64,000 nucleotides of DNA, from NCBI GenBank assembly GCA_022606425.2, contig JAHDVF020001340.1:62001-126000 (forward strand), read 5' to 3'. Within the stretch, counting starts at the first letter, position 1. Every line of letters starts with the position of its first letter. Position numbers and translations under genes: made by a program. Below, piece by piece: positions 54,236-64,000 of the stretch. This DNA is from Lepidostoma basale (taxonomy: Eukaryota > Arthropoda > Insecta > Trichoptera > Lepidostomatidae). The notes below the pieces were generated by a model. The model saw nothing but the letters and a program-made list of their open reading frames with translations. It made no database searches and was not told where the DNA came from.

Positions 54236-54599
54236 GATATAAATATAAAAATACCGACTTAATCAATATTTCAATAGGAGCTAAACGGTTCATTCAGCAT
54301 AAAAATTATAAACGCCATGAAAACTGTTAGATAAATGTTTCGATTGTTCTGTTCGCGTGTCAAAAGGTGATGTTTTGTGAAACAGTATAAGAAAAAATAT
54401 AATATTTAGGAGGCACGATGCTACTGGAGAATGTTTGCAAAGGCATTTTATTATAGCAGACAAATGGTAGATGAACAAAAGTATTGATTTAATCACGACT
54501 TGGAACTGGAATCCCGATATTCCAAGCTTATTTATAACTGGATTTTTAAATAAAATATTTTTATATGATTTTTGTATGAAATTTGTGTATATGCTCTCA

Positions 54600-55020
54600 T
54601 GTTGAGAAACATTTCACATATTTTAGTTCAATCTACACTAGCGCCATCTATTGAGACTAGATGTAAGCATTCAGCAGAAATACTTTTTATTAATGTAATG
54701 TGAAAGGCTGTCAGCCCAATTATCACACATTACTATACAACGCCTGGAGAAACTCTCCAATTTTTATATGCTTTTAACTTTGACCAGTTTTTATACAACA
54801 TTTTGTTTTTTTGAATGTATACAAATACTGGATTTTACAAAAATAATTGTCAGACATGGTGTTCGTAAGAGGGGCGGAATGGAGAATGTTGTATTACATA
54901 AAACGATCGCTTAACCCAACCAATGACAGGTCATAAGTCCTGTAAACACCTCGACCACCATATTCTGTTTCCAAATAATTTACATCTTCGTCTCTATTAA
55001 GATATAATTAATTTTTAATG
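54600..55020. mobile_element. MITE-like element, partial
   Basis: Contains CAATCTACACTAGCGCCATC, ACAACATTTTG with an inserted TTTTTT, TACAAATACTGGATTTTACA, AACCCAACCAATGACAGGTC and the end CGTCTCTATTAAGATATAAT (54987-55006). It is joined differently from the 17.7 kb copy: the left and right parts are present but part of the middle is lost. Confidence 0.6.
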
Positions 55021-55429
55021 ATTTGAAACTGGACATGCGATGAAAGTTGATTAAGACTATTGTAGCGGCTTCAATTTTTTCGATTGCACGCTAACCAAAA
55101 TGAATTAACTTCCTTAGACATTATAGTAGGGGTCGTGTCACGCTAAAAGTAAATGGAAGAAATGTCATTTGCTGCGGTGGAATGGTTCCGAACTCCCACA
55201 TTGCGTGAATTTAGTTCCGTTTTATCGACCTTAAAAATAATTTTAACACAATGTATTAGAGGTTACGGGAAACACGCGAATAAAGATGTGATAAACGCAC
55301 CCATAAAATAACATTTAACCGATTTACTCACTTAAAATTATTGTTAACCCGCTTTTAGTAAAACACAAACAGAAGGAATTTAATAAATATAATATAATCA
55401 AATGATTTTACTGAAATCTCTTGTTGGAA

Positions 55430-55665
55430 GTTCATTTTAAATAATAATTAAATAAAACTATGTTTTTTAAACTACTTCCACTCTTATCTTTATTTCGACA
55501 GCGAGCGGTTTCGCCAGGCTCGTTGGCATCGACAGACTGGTGAGACTATTGCAAATCGAGTTCTTTATCGTTTGCAAAAGTGTCACCAGTCTGTCGATGC
55601 CAGCGAGCCTGGCGAAACCAGTCGCAGGTAGTATTTAAAAACATCTTTTTATTTAATTATTAATA
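55430..55665. repeat. Fold-back element with hammerhead-like motif (CTGTCGA)
   Basis: Arms with GCGGTTTCGCCAGGCTCGTT, GGCATCGACAGACTGGTGA on the left and GTCACCAGTCTGTCGATGCC, AGCGAGCCTGGCGAAACCAG on the right, around a loop of about 35 bases; TTTAAAC(T/A) outer ends also pair. The plus motif (55591-55623) has CTGTCGA, a perfect GCCAG-CGAGC-CTGGC hairpin, GAAA and CCAGTC. Two of the seven core bases deviate from CUGANGA. Confidence 0.5.
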
Positions 55666-56104
55666 AATATTTATGTATTTTTTTGAAGATTTTTCTTCGT
55701 CTTCTTCTTCTTCTCGGCGCTACACCCCGTTGTAGGCTTTGGCCTTTTCCACAACAGTCCTCCCCTGGCTCATTTTTCTGTCCATCTCATTTTTTCTCCA
55801 GATCTTTATTATTTCTTCAGTCATCTCTACGCTGTTCCGCTGTCTCTTTTTGCGCAGCACCCATCTGCCATATGAACCTTATTTTCGGTGCTCTATCCTT
55901 TGGAATTCTTTCTAAATGGCCAGTCTGTCTGCACTAATTTCTGGTTAACCAGTAATTCAAGCTGAAGATTATTAACTTGAATTGAAGATTCATTACCTTA
56001 TTTTTTTAAAGATAATTCATTGTTTAGGTAGACACACCATGATACTTCAACATTATTGTCTGTTAAATTTAGAATACTATTGTTTTATCACAATTTACTT
56101 TCAT

Positions 56105-56165
56105 AAATTCTATGAAATTATCGGGACGGCTGTTTCACCAAATAATGTTATATCATAATCATGTG
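56105..56165 (-). repeat. Solo motif of the 3.3 kb fold-back family
   Basis: Minus strand: ACATTGTAACACATGATTAT, GATATAACATTATTTGGTGA, AACAGCCGTCCCG. This corresponds to the 3.3 kb motif (TGTAACACCTGATGATGTCA, GAAACAGCTGTCGCG) with many changes. Confidence 0.45.
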
Positions 56166-56179
56166 TTACAATGTGTTAT

Positions 56180-56700
56180 AATATAACTAACTAACTAACC
56201 AACACGTCGTCTCTCCGAAGGGGTAGGCAGAAATAAAAGAGTGCCACACTTTTCTTTCCTGACATATGCACGCGCATCGATTTCTCGGACTCCTCACGTG
56301 GCCGACATTCAATATTTGATTTATTTGATCGTGCCAAGTTTTCCTCGGTCTTTCTCTATTTTTAGTTCCATTCACATTGTTAACATTTCATTTTTTTACC
56401 ATTAATTCATTCTTTCCATGTGTCCAAACCATCTTAATGATCTTTTTATTATTTTGTTCAAAACACCATCATTCGCACCGCATTCACTTCTTATATTTTC
56501 ATTCGACACTCTATCATACACAGAGTATCTACAAATTCGTCTAAGAGATCTCATTTCTACTGCATTTTTCTACTTTTATCCTTCTTTTGCCAGTTCCATT
56601 TTCGCTTCCATACATAAGGGTCGGTACAAGAATACCATTGTGCACTGCCATTTTAGCTTTTTGGTTAGGTTTTTGTTTATATTGAGAAAGATATATTACC
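56180..56700 (-). pseudogene. RTE-like LINE 3' part with (TTAG)n tail
   Basis: The minus strand ends MNGTKNRERPRKTWHDQINQ, ILNVGHVRSPRNRCA, then ICQERKVWHSFISAYPFGET. The upstream part (56400-56690) holds frameshifted FGHMER, MRSLRRICRYSVYDRVSNEN, IRSECGANDGV and MAVHNGILVPTLMYGSENGT. TTAG tail at 56186-56201. Confidence 0.85.
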
Positions 56701-56762
56701 TAGTATAATATTATGTTATAATATTATACTTGATAATAAGTCTTTCATTGTTTAGAGTTTAG

Positions 56763-56825
56763 TTATATATTAACACCTGAAGATGGAGGTCGCCTCCAAA
56801 GCATGTCGTGGTTGATATTTTTATT
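56763..56825 (+). ncRNA. Hammerhead-ribozyme-like motif with a pairable stem I
   Basis: CTGAAGA at 56777-56783 is followed by a perfect 5-bp hairpin GGAGG-TCG-CCTCC (56785-56797), AAAG, then CATG and TC (56802-56807). Stem I can form between TATTAACAC before the core and GTGGTTGATA after the TC, with one bulged G, the best stem I among the loci here. AAAG replaces the required GAAA, so the present copy is probably inactive. Single orientation, no inverted arm seen. Confidence 0.45.
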
Positions 56826-57699
56826 TTATAAAAATATTGAATAAATTGAAGTGTAATTTAAACAGTTTTTTCTATATTCTATCACTTTGTGTAGTGAAAT
56901 CACATTTGAATAACTTTTTGAAAACATTGTATTTTCACAAAACTTTTTTTGCACCATTTACAAACATGTTTCGTGACAAAGAATTCCCTTTTTCAGTGCC
57001 TGAATTAAAAATTCATTAATTCATGTACAGAATGGGAAGTCTGTGTCCCGAAAAGTGTTGTGAAAATACAATGTTTTAAAAAAGTTATTCTAATAATAAA
57101 TATCACCTTTGTTATTTCAATTCCAAGGTTATGACATTAAGTTAAATTTCGAACAATGTAAAACGGAGATTCGTTACATAACTTTTACAACTCTATTTTT
57201 CGGTTTACGTATGTAAGTATCTTTAAAAAAGCCTTTAATTAACAATAACACATTGCTATAAAAACAAAGATGAAATGATTTTTGATGTTGCCGCAAAATC
57301 GGACACTACGACCTTTTGTAGATGAGTGTGTGAAAAGATAAGAACGGCATTATCACCCCATATATAAAGATTAGAAAGTTATCAATAAACTTGATGAAGC
57401 CACGTAGCCGGTTCATCCATCGCCCTTATCAGCCTGGCGTGCAGAGTGGCAATTTAACTCGAGTATTTATTACGTAAATAGTCCATTCTTACGGAGCAAA
57501 ATGTCATACTGATAACAATAATTAACTTTCTATGGCAACAGTCCTTTATTGATATAGCTGGATTTATAAATACATTATTTTTATTTATTATAAAAATACA
57601 TGTTTGTACATTATATGTGTTCATGTATTATAAATTATAAATATATACGACAAATGTATGTATAATAATTACATATCTTATGATTTTTTTATGAATTAA

Positions 57700-57842
57700 A
57701 ACACTGTTTTGTTCACCTCTTATATATTTTTTCTCGACATGTTTCGAAATAGCTGTTTGTTTCGTTCTTCCGATGATGAAGGTGTAAGCCTTCGAAACAT
57801 GTGGAAAAGATAAACTCATAAGTGGAAAAACAGTGTTTAAAT
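57700..57842. repeat. Fold-back element with hammerhead-like motif (CCGATGA)
   Basis: The plus motif (57770-57803) has CCGATGA, a perfect hairpin GAAGG-TGTAAG-CCTTC, intact GAAA and CATG followed by TG. The minus arm reads CGAAACATGTCGAGAAAAAA (57715-57735). Outer sequences TTATGAATTAAAACACTGTT and ACAGTGTTTAAATTAATAAA pair. A further relative occurs at 63.39-63.48 kb. Confidence 0.5.
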
Positions 57843-57844
57843 TA

Positions 57845-57990
57845 ATAAAATAATGGTAGTAATGGACTGCAACACTTTTCTTTCCTGACATACTCTCTCA
57901 TTTTCTCAGCATTCATACATCGTGTCATGCACGCACGTCAATTTCTCCGATTCTTTTCGTGGCCGACAATCAATATTTGGCATTTTTCAT
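57845..57990 (-). pseudogene. RTE-like LINE 3' scrap
   Basis: GGACTGCAACACTTTTCTTT, CCTGACATACTCTCTCATTT, ATTCATACATCGTGTCATGC, GCACGTCAATTTCTCCG, GGCCGACAATCAATATTTGG: the minus-strand end of the family without its tail. It abuts the fold-back at 57.84 kb. Confidence 0.7.
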
Positions 57991-57999
57991 ATGGTGATT

Positions 58000-59095
58000 C
58001 TCATTTGCCAGCTCCTAGCTTCATTTTCTTTTATGAGGGATAGGATCCGAATCTTTATTAGTACTGCTGTCAATTTTCGTCAATCGATATATTTCTTGTA
58101 GCACAAATAAGTTAATTTCCAGCACCAACCCTTCTTTCGACGCCATTTTGCATTCTTCTGTTTCTTGCAATCGTGCTTTCAATATATCTATAATACACAA
58201 CCAGTACGAACGTGAACTGTTCAAAAAAATCTTACGTAGGTTTTCACGATAACATTATCTTTACGTGAACTTCAGCAAAGCAACTTATTTTAATAATTAC
58301 AGATATAATAGATTAATATTTTTATTTGTGAAGCCAAGTTACACAATTCAAGTATAAAGTATATCTAAAAGCTAATAAAAAAGAGAACATGTTCAAGTCG
58401 GACCGCCTTAAATTGAAATATATTGTCACGTTCTTGACATTCAATAACTTTCACAATAATAAATTAATAAAATTGTTGTGCGAAATGAGTTTGTCGCGTG
58501 CGGTCTAGAAAATTCTGAAAATTCGTGGAAAATAGAAAATATTAAGTACGGCGTCCAATACAATTTATTTTATTCAATCTCTCGAGTACCGATAGCTGCA
58601 GAAAGCTTTTTCAGATTAGAGAGCTTTTATTAAAGCTTGTGTAGTTTCAGAGAGGTAAATAGACGCTAGTGGGTTTTAATGACCGCCAAAGGTCTTCTGT
58701 GGATAATGATAAATTCTGTTTGAATTTCAGATAATGCGGAAGGCGTTTTCTTAGTTAAATTATTGATTTCAAAGACAAAAGGGTATTTTTATTTATTTAT
58801 TTCTCGGCATAATACACAAGAGGATAAAGCGTTATAATTATAGAGTTTTTTTCTTTAAATATAATTAAAATATAGTTTTAATACAATATCAGGAGTTTTG
58901 ATTGAATGCGTGATTATTATTGCATTTTTATATTTTGTATTTAGCACACAAATCCAGAAGTGTTGTATTCATTAGACTTAAAAATATTAATATTTGAATA
59001 ACTTCTGAAAAAACCGTTTGTTCACAAGATCAAAATCCTATATTTAAATTTCAACACTGCGGAAGGGCATATGCGTTTCAAAATGTGTTTATGAA
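58000..59095. other. Unassigned AT-rich sequence
   Basis: A weak RTE-like patch at 58000-58150 (GCCAGCTCCTAGCTTCATTT, CCAACCCTTCTTTCGACG) suggests an eroded extension of the previous fragment. The rest shows nothing recognisable. Confidence 0.35.
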
Positions 59096-59102
59096 AATTT
59101 CA

Positions 59103-59570
59103 ATAACTAACTAACTAACTAACCATCACGCCGTCTCCTTGAAGGGGTAGGCAGAAAGAATGGACTGCCACACATTAATCGATACGGCACTCTATCCTTC
59201 TCTTTTCGCCCCTGCGGGAGACGCGGTGTGATGGGTTGCGAACCTCATCGCCACCAATAGGCATCTCCCGCGCGCACTTCGATCGTCCAACACCCACAAA
59301 ATAAATCTAAAACAAAATAAATATAAACTACAATGACATAAAATAAAATAAAAAAAACGGCATAAAAATAACAATAAATGTTATTTTTTATGGTACACAT
59401 GTCAGCTGGGCGATGTGTTTATTTAATTTATATTCCACACATCCACCGCTTTTTTAAATTAACTGTAATTAGGCACTTAAAACAATCAAACTCCAGCAAG
59501 AACTTCGAAATGTTATCAAAGAAATTATTCTAATTGACATTGGAACAAATGCAAATTAAGGTAAAAAAAA
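59103..59570 (-). mobile_element. Non-autonomous element ending in the RTE tail, copy 4
   Basis: On plus: AACTAACTAACTAACCATCA, CGCCGTCTCCTTGAAGGGGT, GCGGGAGACGCGGTGTGATG, GAACCTCATCGCCACCAATA, TCCACACATCCACCGC, GTAATTAGGCACTTAAAACA. The same order as the 45.1 kb copy with an internal deletion. Non-coding. Confidence 0.75.
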
Positions 59571-59857
59571 TCACTAAAATGAATTTTGACAGCTGTCAAT
59601 ATATCTTTTTAAATAAAGTTTTACGAAAATAAACTACTTCTAAAATCGGAAAAACCTAATATGGTACAAGAAGAAGACTTAATGAAAAATCACCGAATAA
59701 TTCATTTAATGTCGATAGTTCATACTTTTAAATCATGTTGTCTAAGTAACTCGATGAAAAAAAACCTTTGATGTCTAGAACACTTTAATAAATTGATATT
59801 TACAATGAATATTTTTGATATCGAAATATATCATTGCCTTATATAATATATATATAT

Positions 59858-61832
59858 TAGGGCGTTCCTTATATGGGCCAAAAAAAAAATTTGGACTATT
59901 GAAACGCATACCCCCTAATTGTGTTTAATAGTCTATTAGTTACTCAAATACAGAATTTCGACTTCCTACGTTAATTCTAACCCGTGCCGACTTGCCCTCA
60001 AAGTTTTAGAAAATAGCTGCTTTAAGTGTCTCTCAAATGTAGTTGTAGATGATCACTTAAAACCATTATGTTATATAAATATTGATGTAAACAAATATTT
60101 ATATAATGCTTCTCTTGTAATTATCAAAAAAGATCCTAATTTATATTTGATTACTTGAATATTTCCTCTTCAAAGTCTCTTTTTTTACTATGTTCTTGTA
60201 AATTTTTCTATGTTCTTGCACACAACATAATATGAACTGCTTATGTGGTTCGTCTGCGGTAGTTAAACGAAAGTCTGTCATTAGATTAACAGCTGTTTCA
60301 GCTGTGTCATTGACTGCTTTTGAGCGAGTGACCTTATTTTTAGCTTCCACAATCGCCGCGCTGTCATTCTATGAAGATACAATTTCTTGAAGGAAACTAC
60401 TATCAAGTTTCGGTAGTGAAAATAAATCTTTACTCTTGACAGAAACAAAATCACTCAAAGATTTCCATAAAACAAGATAATAAATACTTGTAGTACCTAT
60501 AAATGAACCAAAACAATTCTAAATTTAATACCAGATTAAACACTACTTACGTACCATATAGAGAGCCAGACATCTGTTCCTTCTATGGAACATATCTCTT
60601 TCCCGAATCACCAAAACTTTATTTTTGTAAGTTTTCTACAATGTTTCCTTTGGTCTGCTCATCAACGTTGTCATAAAAAATTAAAAGGACGGCTATTTCC
60701 TCTGACAAGTACCACAAATGTTGACTGAACTTGTTTAAAGCCGCTTTGGAAATTTTCAACTTCTTCGTAATCTTTTAAGGTCTTTAAAAAACCAAAAATC
60801 TTGATTTGGAGCTTTTATCGCCAAATCATATTCAAGCCAGGGCTTTACATAAACTGCCACAATAAATAAACAAACTCTCGTAAAGCTTGTTTGTCCTTAG
60901 CGCATATTTTAAACTGGGACTGCATCAAACGTATGTTTAAGGAGTAAATAGCTCTTGCCATCCATCGTGCTTGATGCATTGGACCAGCAGGTCTGATTTT
61001 TATTTTATTTTCATTGCCTCTACCCAGAAAAACAATAGCAAGCTCAATGAGTTTGTTATAATCATCTCGTACAATCGATTTTGCAATTCAAACGCATTTT
61101 TGAGCATCAGTTCGTAAATATGATGGCGGCAAGCAAAGAGTAACAAATCTCTTTCTAGTTTTTGCACACATGCTCCGTTCAAGCATCCTGGTATAAGATG
61201 ATGTCGTTTCACAGCACATTCAAGAGCATCGGCGTGTGCGATATCGAATAAATTATCTAATTCAAGTTGAAAGTTCTCTTCGCAGCGCCTATGTTAGTCC
61301 TGAATCTTCATGCTATTTTTTGCAGTTCTCGTCAGACCTGATAAAGATCCAATAACTTCTTAATATAATTAAGAACAGCTCTGGTAGGTATTCTAGCTTT
61401 TTTTCAGAATATATTGCACTTGAGAATGACAAGATTTGGGCTTTCATTAACAGTCAAATTAACTTCACGTATGTTGAAAAATATAACTGCGAAAACTTGA
61501 GGATTAGATGGTAGTTTACACCTGTAATTTGGTGATTTACTTCACCAACCAAGAAAATACTTTTTTAATTGCTTCTTAGTTCCACTGACATCTTCGAAAT
61601 ATAAAACAATCTGTACTTACTACCCGCAAGCCGAGACAAAATGTTAATAACAACGACAACGCGCCGCTTCTGTGACGCAATTTGTATGGGACATCTTTGC
61701 GCGCAAGTCGGCACGGGTTACACTGTTCCGAATAAGGAAAAAAATTGTTTTCGGATGTTTTAGGCCCAAATGAATAAAACAATAGCCTATGCATTGTAAA
61801 ATTAAAACTTTGAAAAATAAGGGACACCCTAA
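59858..61832 (-). mobile_element. Decayed DNA transposon with unusual transposase
   Basis: Inverted ends TTAGGGCGTTCCTTAT (left) and TTAGGGTGTCCCTTAT (right, reverse strand) differ at two of 16 positions. A second inverted pair lies inside each end: AACCCGTGCCGACTTGC at 59979-59995 and 61703-61719. TA-rich sequence flanks both ends. The interior encodes a broken protein on the minus strand. Length about 1,975 bp. I cannot assign a superfamily from the ends. Confidence 0.65.
60100..61685 (-). pseudogene. Broken transposase-like ORF of an uncharacterised invertebrate family
   Basis: Reading the minus strand with frameshifts gives, in order: MSHTNCVTEAAR near the right end; 'ENFQLELDNLFDIAHADALE'; 'KRHHLIPGCLNGACVQKLER'; 'DLLLFACRHHIYELMLKNAF'; 'NKLIELAIVFLGRGNENKIK'; 'IRPAGPMHQARWMARAIYSL'; 'LMQSQFKICAKDKQALREFV'; then SKAALNKFSQHLWYLSEE-, IAVLLIFYDNVDEQTKGNIV- and 'DVWLSIWYV'-like text. 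The 'ACRHHIYEL' and 'GxMHQARWMARAIYSL' blocks resemble those of a large predicted-protein family that I associate with repeats in aphids, Hydra and other invertebrates. That association is from memory. At least eight stops or shifts are present, so the gene is dead. Confidence 0.55.
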
Positions 61833-61981
61833 TATATATATATATATATATATTTTTTTAGAAAACATGCGTTTTCATTAATTTTATTTATTTAATACAG
61901 TTTGACATCATTGTTTACAAAAAATAAACGAAAATCTTGTTAAATAGTCCATTGTTTTGGCCGAAACACTATGATACTTCG

Positions 61982-62125
61982 ATCACAATTGTACTTTATT
62001 TTACGACAGCTGTTTCATCAACCAATGTTGACATATTTTAAAACCTGATGATGTCAACATTGGTTGATGAAACAGCTGTCGTAAAATAAAATACAATTGT
62101 GATGTAAAAACAAAGTTTTTTCATT
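61982..62125. repeat. Fold-back element, best-paired copy of the 3.3 kb family
   Basis: Arms of about 53 bases are almost perfectly complementary (61982-62034 and 62051-62103), separated by a 16-base loop. The plus motif at 62045-62080 has CTGATGA, GTCAAC-ATTG-GTTGAT, GAAA, CAGCTG, TC. The minus arm has the matching hairpin, GAAA and CAGCTGTC; CTGATGA lies only on the plus strand because the loop differs. Outer ACAATTGTACTTTATTTTAC pairs with the right flank. Confidence 0.6.
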
Positions 62126-62499
62126 AACAGTTAGAAAATCTTGTTATTTTTACATTATTATCTAGCGGTGAGGAAATAATGGAACGACTTAATGATTTTA
62201 ATCTCTTCCATTGTGAGAACATTCCTTTATAACTCAAGTACTCCGAAAAAAAGAATCTGTTATTTCCAACCTTGTTTGTCTAAAAAGAAATAAAAAAACA
62301 CGGTGAGCCTTGTAGGGGCAGGATTTTTGATGTATTATATTAAACAATGGCGGAAATATTTATGTCGCTTTGTGTAGCACAAAGAAACAGTGGTTTTGAG
62401 CAGAGAAATTAATTGAAATAAATATACCAAAACGGCAACAAGTTTGGTGTTAACATTGTGTTTTTTTTGTATAACGCAAGTTAAGATTTAAATAAAATA

Positions 62500-63115
62500 A
62501 CTAACAAACTAACTGATCATCACGCTCTTTCCACGAAGGGGTAGGCGGAGAGAATGAACCCATGACGAAGGAGTGTTCAGAAGCTCTCTTAAAACATTTC
62601 TTTTTAAGAGAAGCTTTCCGGACGTTGAGCGCCCTTGAAATGGATCTCTCACAAAAATGACGCTATACAAATCATCATCATCATCATCATCACCACATTC
62701 TGCTTTGTCTCGACATACCTTTTTAGAATTTTCTACACGCATACATACCATAGTAATATATCATAGTAATATATAGTGGCCGTCTTTTATTACATGATTT
62801 ATTAGGTCATGCCATGCTTTTCTTGTCTTCCATGGCATCTTTTTCTGCCCACACTACATTTGAACCATTATTCTCTCGTCCATATTTTCCAAATGTCCAA
62901 ACTATCTCAGGTATCCTTAGTAATTTTATTTCTGACGCAATCATCTGCCTTACATTTCTTCCTTTTTTCATCATTCGGTAGTCTATTATATATCGTTTTC
63001 CCACACACTTATTTCTACGCCATATTTCCTACTTTCATTATTCGTTTGCTAGTTCTAAGCTTCACTTCCATACATAAGGTAGGGCACTAGAACTCTATTA
63101 TGTACTACATGGTAT
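62500..63115 (-). pseudogene. RTE-like LINE 3' part, divergent
   Basis: The tail region AACTAACAAACTAACTGATC, CATCACGCTCTTTCCACGAA is followed by an unrelated 130-base insert with (ATC)n at 62672-62690. Degraded coding blocks then continue to 63115, for example GAGCG-to-'MYGSEA' (TTCACTTCCATACATAAGGT) and WLDIWKIWTRE-like text. The most diverged long copy of the family. Confidence 0.6.
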
Positions 63116-63384
63116 AATTGAAGGAGGCGTGAGCGCCTGCATGTATATCATGTGATATATTAATTTATCGATCCGATGTTCGATGAATACAACATATCAG
63201 AATCTGTCATATGCGGCATTATACCAATCTCTATCATGGATACATTTTTTTCAATGATTTATTTTTAATGAAATTTTTGCCAAATTCCACATAAACTTTT
63301 ATTATTAATTTCTGTTTATTTTTTGTAATTTTTTTTTTGAAATTTTTCGACGTTTTATACCTTAATTATCAGGATAACAACTTC

Positions 63385-63485
63385 TACTATACGCTTTCCC
63401 GATGATGGAGCTCGAAACACATTTGATAACCTTCTAAACATGCCGAGAAAAATAAACTCAGAAGAGGATAAATAATGTTTAAATT
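63385..63485 (+). repeat. Hammerhead-like fold-back fragment
   Basis: CCGATGATGGAGCTCGAAAC, ACATTTGATAA and then AAACATGCCGAGAAAAATAA, ACTCAGAAGAGG correspond to the 57.77 kb motif region (CCGATGA, hairpin, GAAAC; then CATG.CGAGAAAAA), interrupted by about 15 bases. GAG-CTC is the reduced stem II. Confidence 0.4.
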
Positions 63486-63489
63486 CATA

Positions 63490-64000
63490 AAAAATCGTCA
63501 ATTTGGAAATTGCCACGTATAAAATTAAACATGATTATCGAAATATTTTATTTGTTTTTCGAAAATTACGAAAAGTTTTGTTAATTGGAATTATATGTGG
63601 TACCTACAAGAGTTTTCATCCATAAAACATGTTATATTACATATATTAAACATAGTATGTATGAAGAACTCAGAGTGAATTTCAATTGCTTATACAATAT
63701 ACGAGTATCAATTATAATCATTGTCTTGTTTCTATCGAGCGATTGAGGACGGATCTTCAATTGCTTTTCTCGCCCCTTCTTTGGTGACCTTACTGGTGAC
63801 TGGAGATTTTATACAAAAATCTGTTCATATTTTTTTTTATGTGTATAAGAGTTACAAATTATCTATTGCATATTTTTCCTTATCAAAGAAATACAGTTAA
63901 TTTGTTTGGCGGTATCAAAATTCAATTCAATTCGAGAACATGTCTATTTGTCAACCGAATTAATTAAAATTGGTGCCTATAGATACAAAAGTGTTTTATT
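63490..64000. other. AT-rich stretch with no recognisable gene
   Basis: Nothing that I can support. Confidence 0.4.

Overview
The window is AT-rich eukaryotic intergenic or intronic DNA packed with decayed transposable elements. Nothing in it looks bacterial or archaeal: there are no operons, no long host ORFs, no rRNA or stand-alone tRNA genes and no CRISPR array. The mix of elements (mariner with TA target sites, Jockey-like and RTE-like LINEs with simple-repeat tails, tRNA-derived SINEs, fold-back elements) points to an insect, most likely a lepidopteran. That taxonomic call is inference.

Layout. (a) An RTE-like LINE whose 3' end is a (TTAG)n tail a few bases after the stop codon left about twenty 3'-anchored fragments between 1.9 and 63.1 kb. 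The longest, at 39.08-40.69 kb on the minus strand, keeps a 519-codon reverse transcriptase ORF. (b) Several LINE families ending in (AAG)n left C-terminal ORF scraps at 1.0, 8.0, 12.7, 13.6, 14.7, 16.1, 22.3 and 41.4 kb. (c) A Jockey-like LINE with a (TGATT)n tail lies at 5.3, 7.1, 22.8 and 53.5 kb. A second one with a (TAA)n tail lies at 29.8 kb. (d) One full-length mariner with an uninterrupted D,D34D transposase occupies 24.51-25.83 kb. (e) A badly broken DNA transposon with an unusual transposase lies at 59.86-61.83 kb. (f) tRNA-derived SINEs occur at 43.05, 49.5 and 50.0 kb, and a second non-autonomous family that borrows the RTE tail occurs at 16.8, 45.1, 52.7 and 59.1 kb. (g) A MITE-like family ending in CTCAATAGAGACG occurs at 4.6, 9.0-9.7, 17.7, 32.2 and 54.6 kb. 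(h) Many inverted-repeat loci carry the layout of a minimal hammerhead ribozyme, as is known from Penelope-like elements.

How the parts relate. Two SINE/LINE tail-sharing pairs suggest that the non-autonomous elements used the reverse transcriptases of the neighbouring LINE families. Nested insertions (Jockey in RTE at 5.3 kb, fold-back in RTE at 51.0 kb, AAG-tailed LINEs inside fold-back loops at 14.7 and 41.3 kb) give a relative order of insertion. The mariner is the only element that looks intact. No host protein gene can be demonstrated; the best hint is a short GC-rich segment with a good splice donor near 46.23-46.29 kb.

The most interesting signals are the recurring hammerhead-like signature in at least ten inverted-repeat loci, the unusual transposon at 59.86 kb, and a long perfect-centre palindrome at 9.03-9.24 kb within an insertion bounded by a 12-bp direct repeat.
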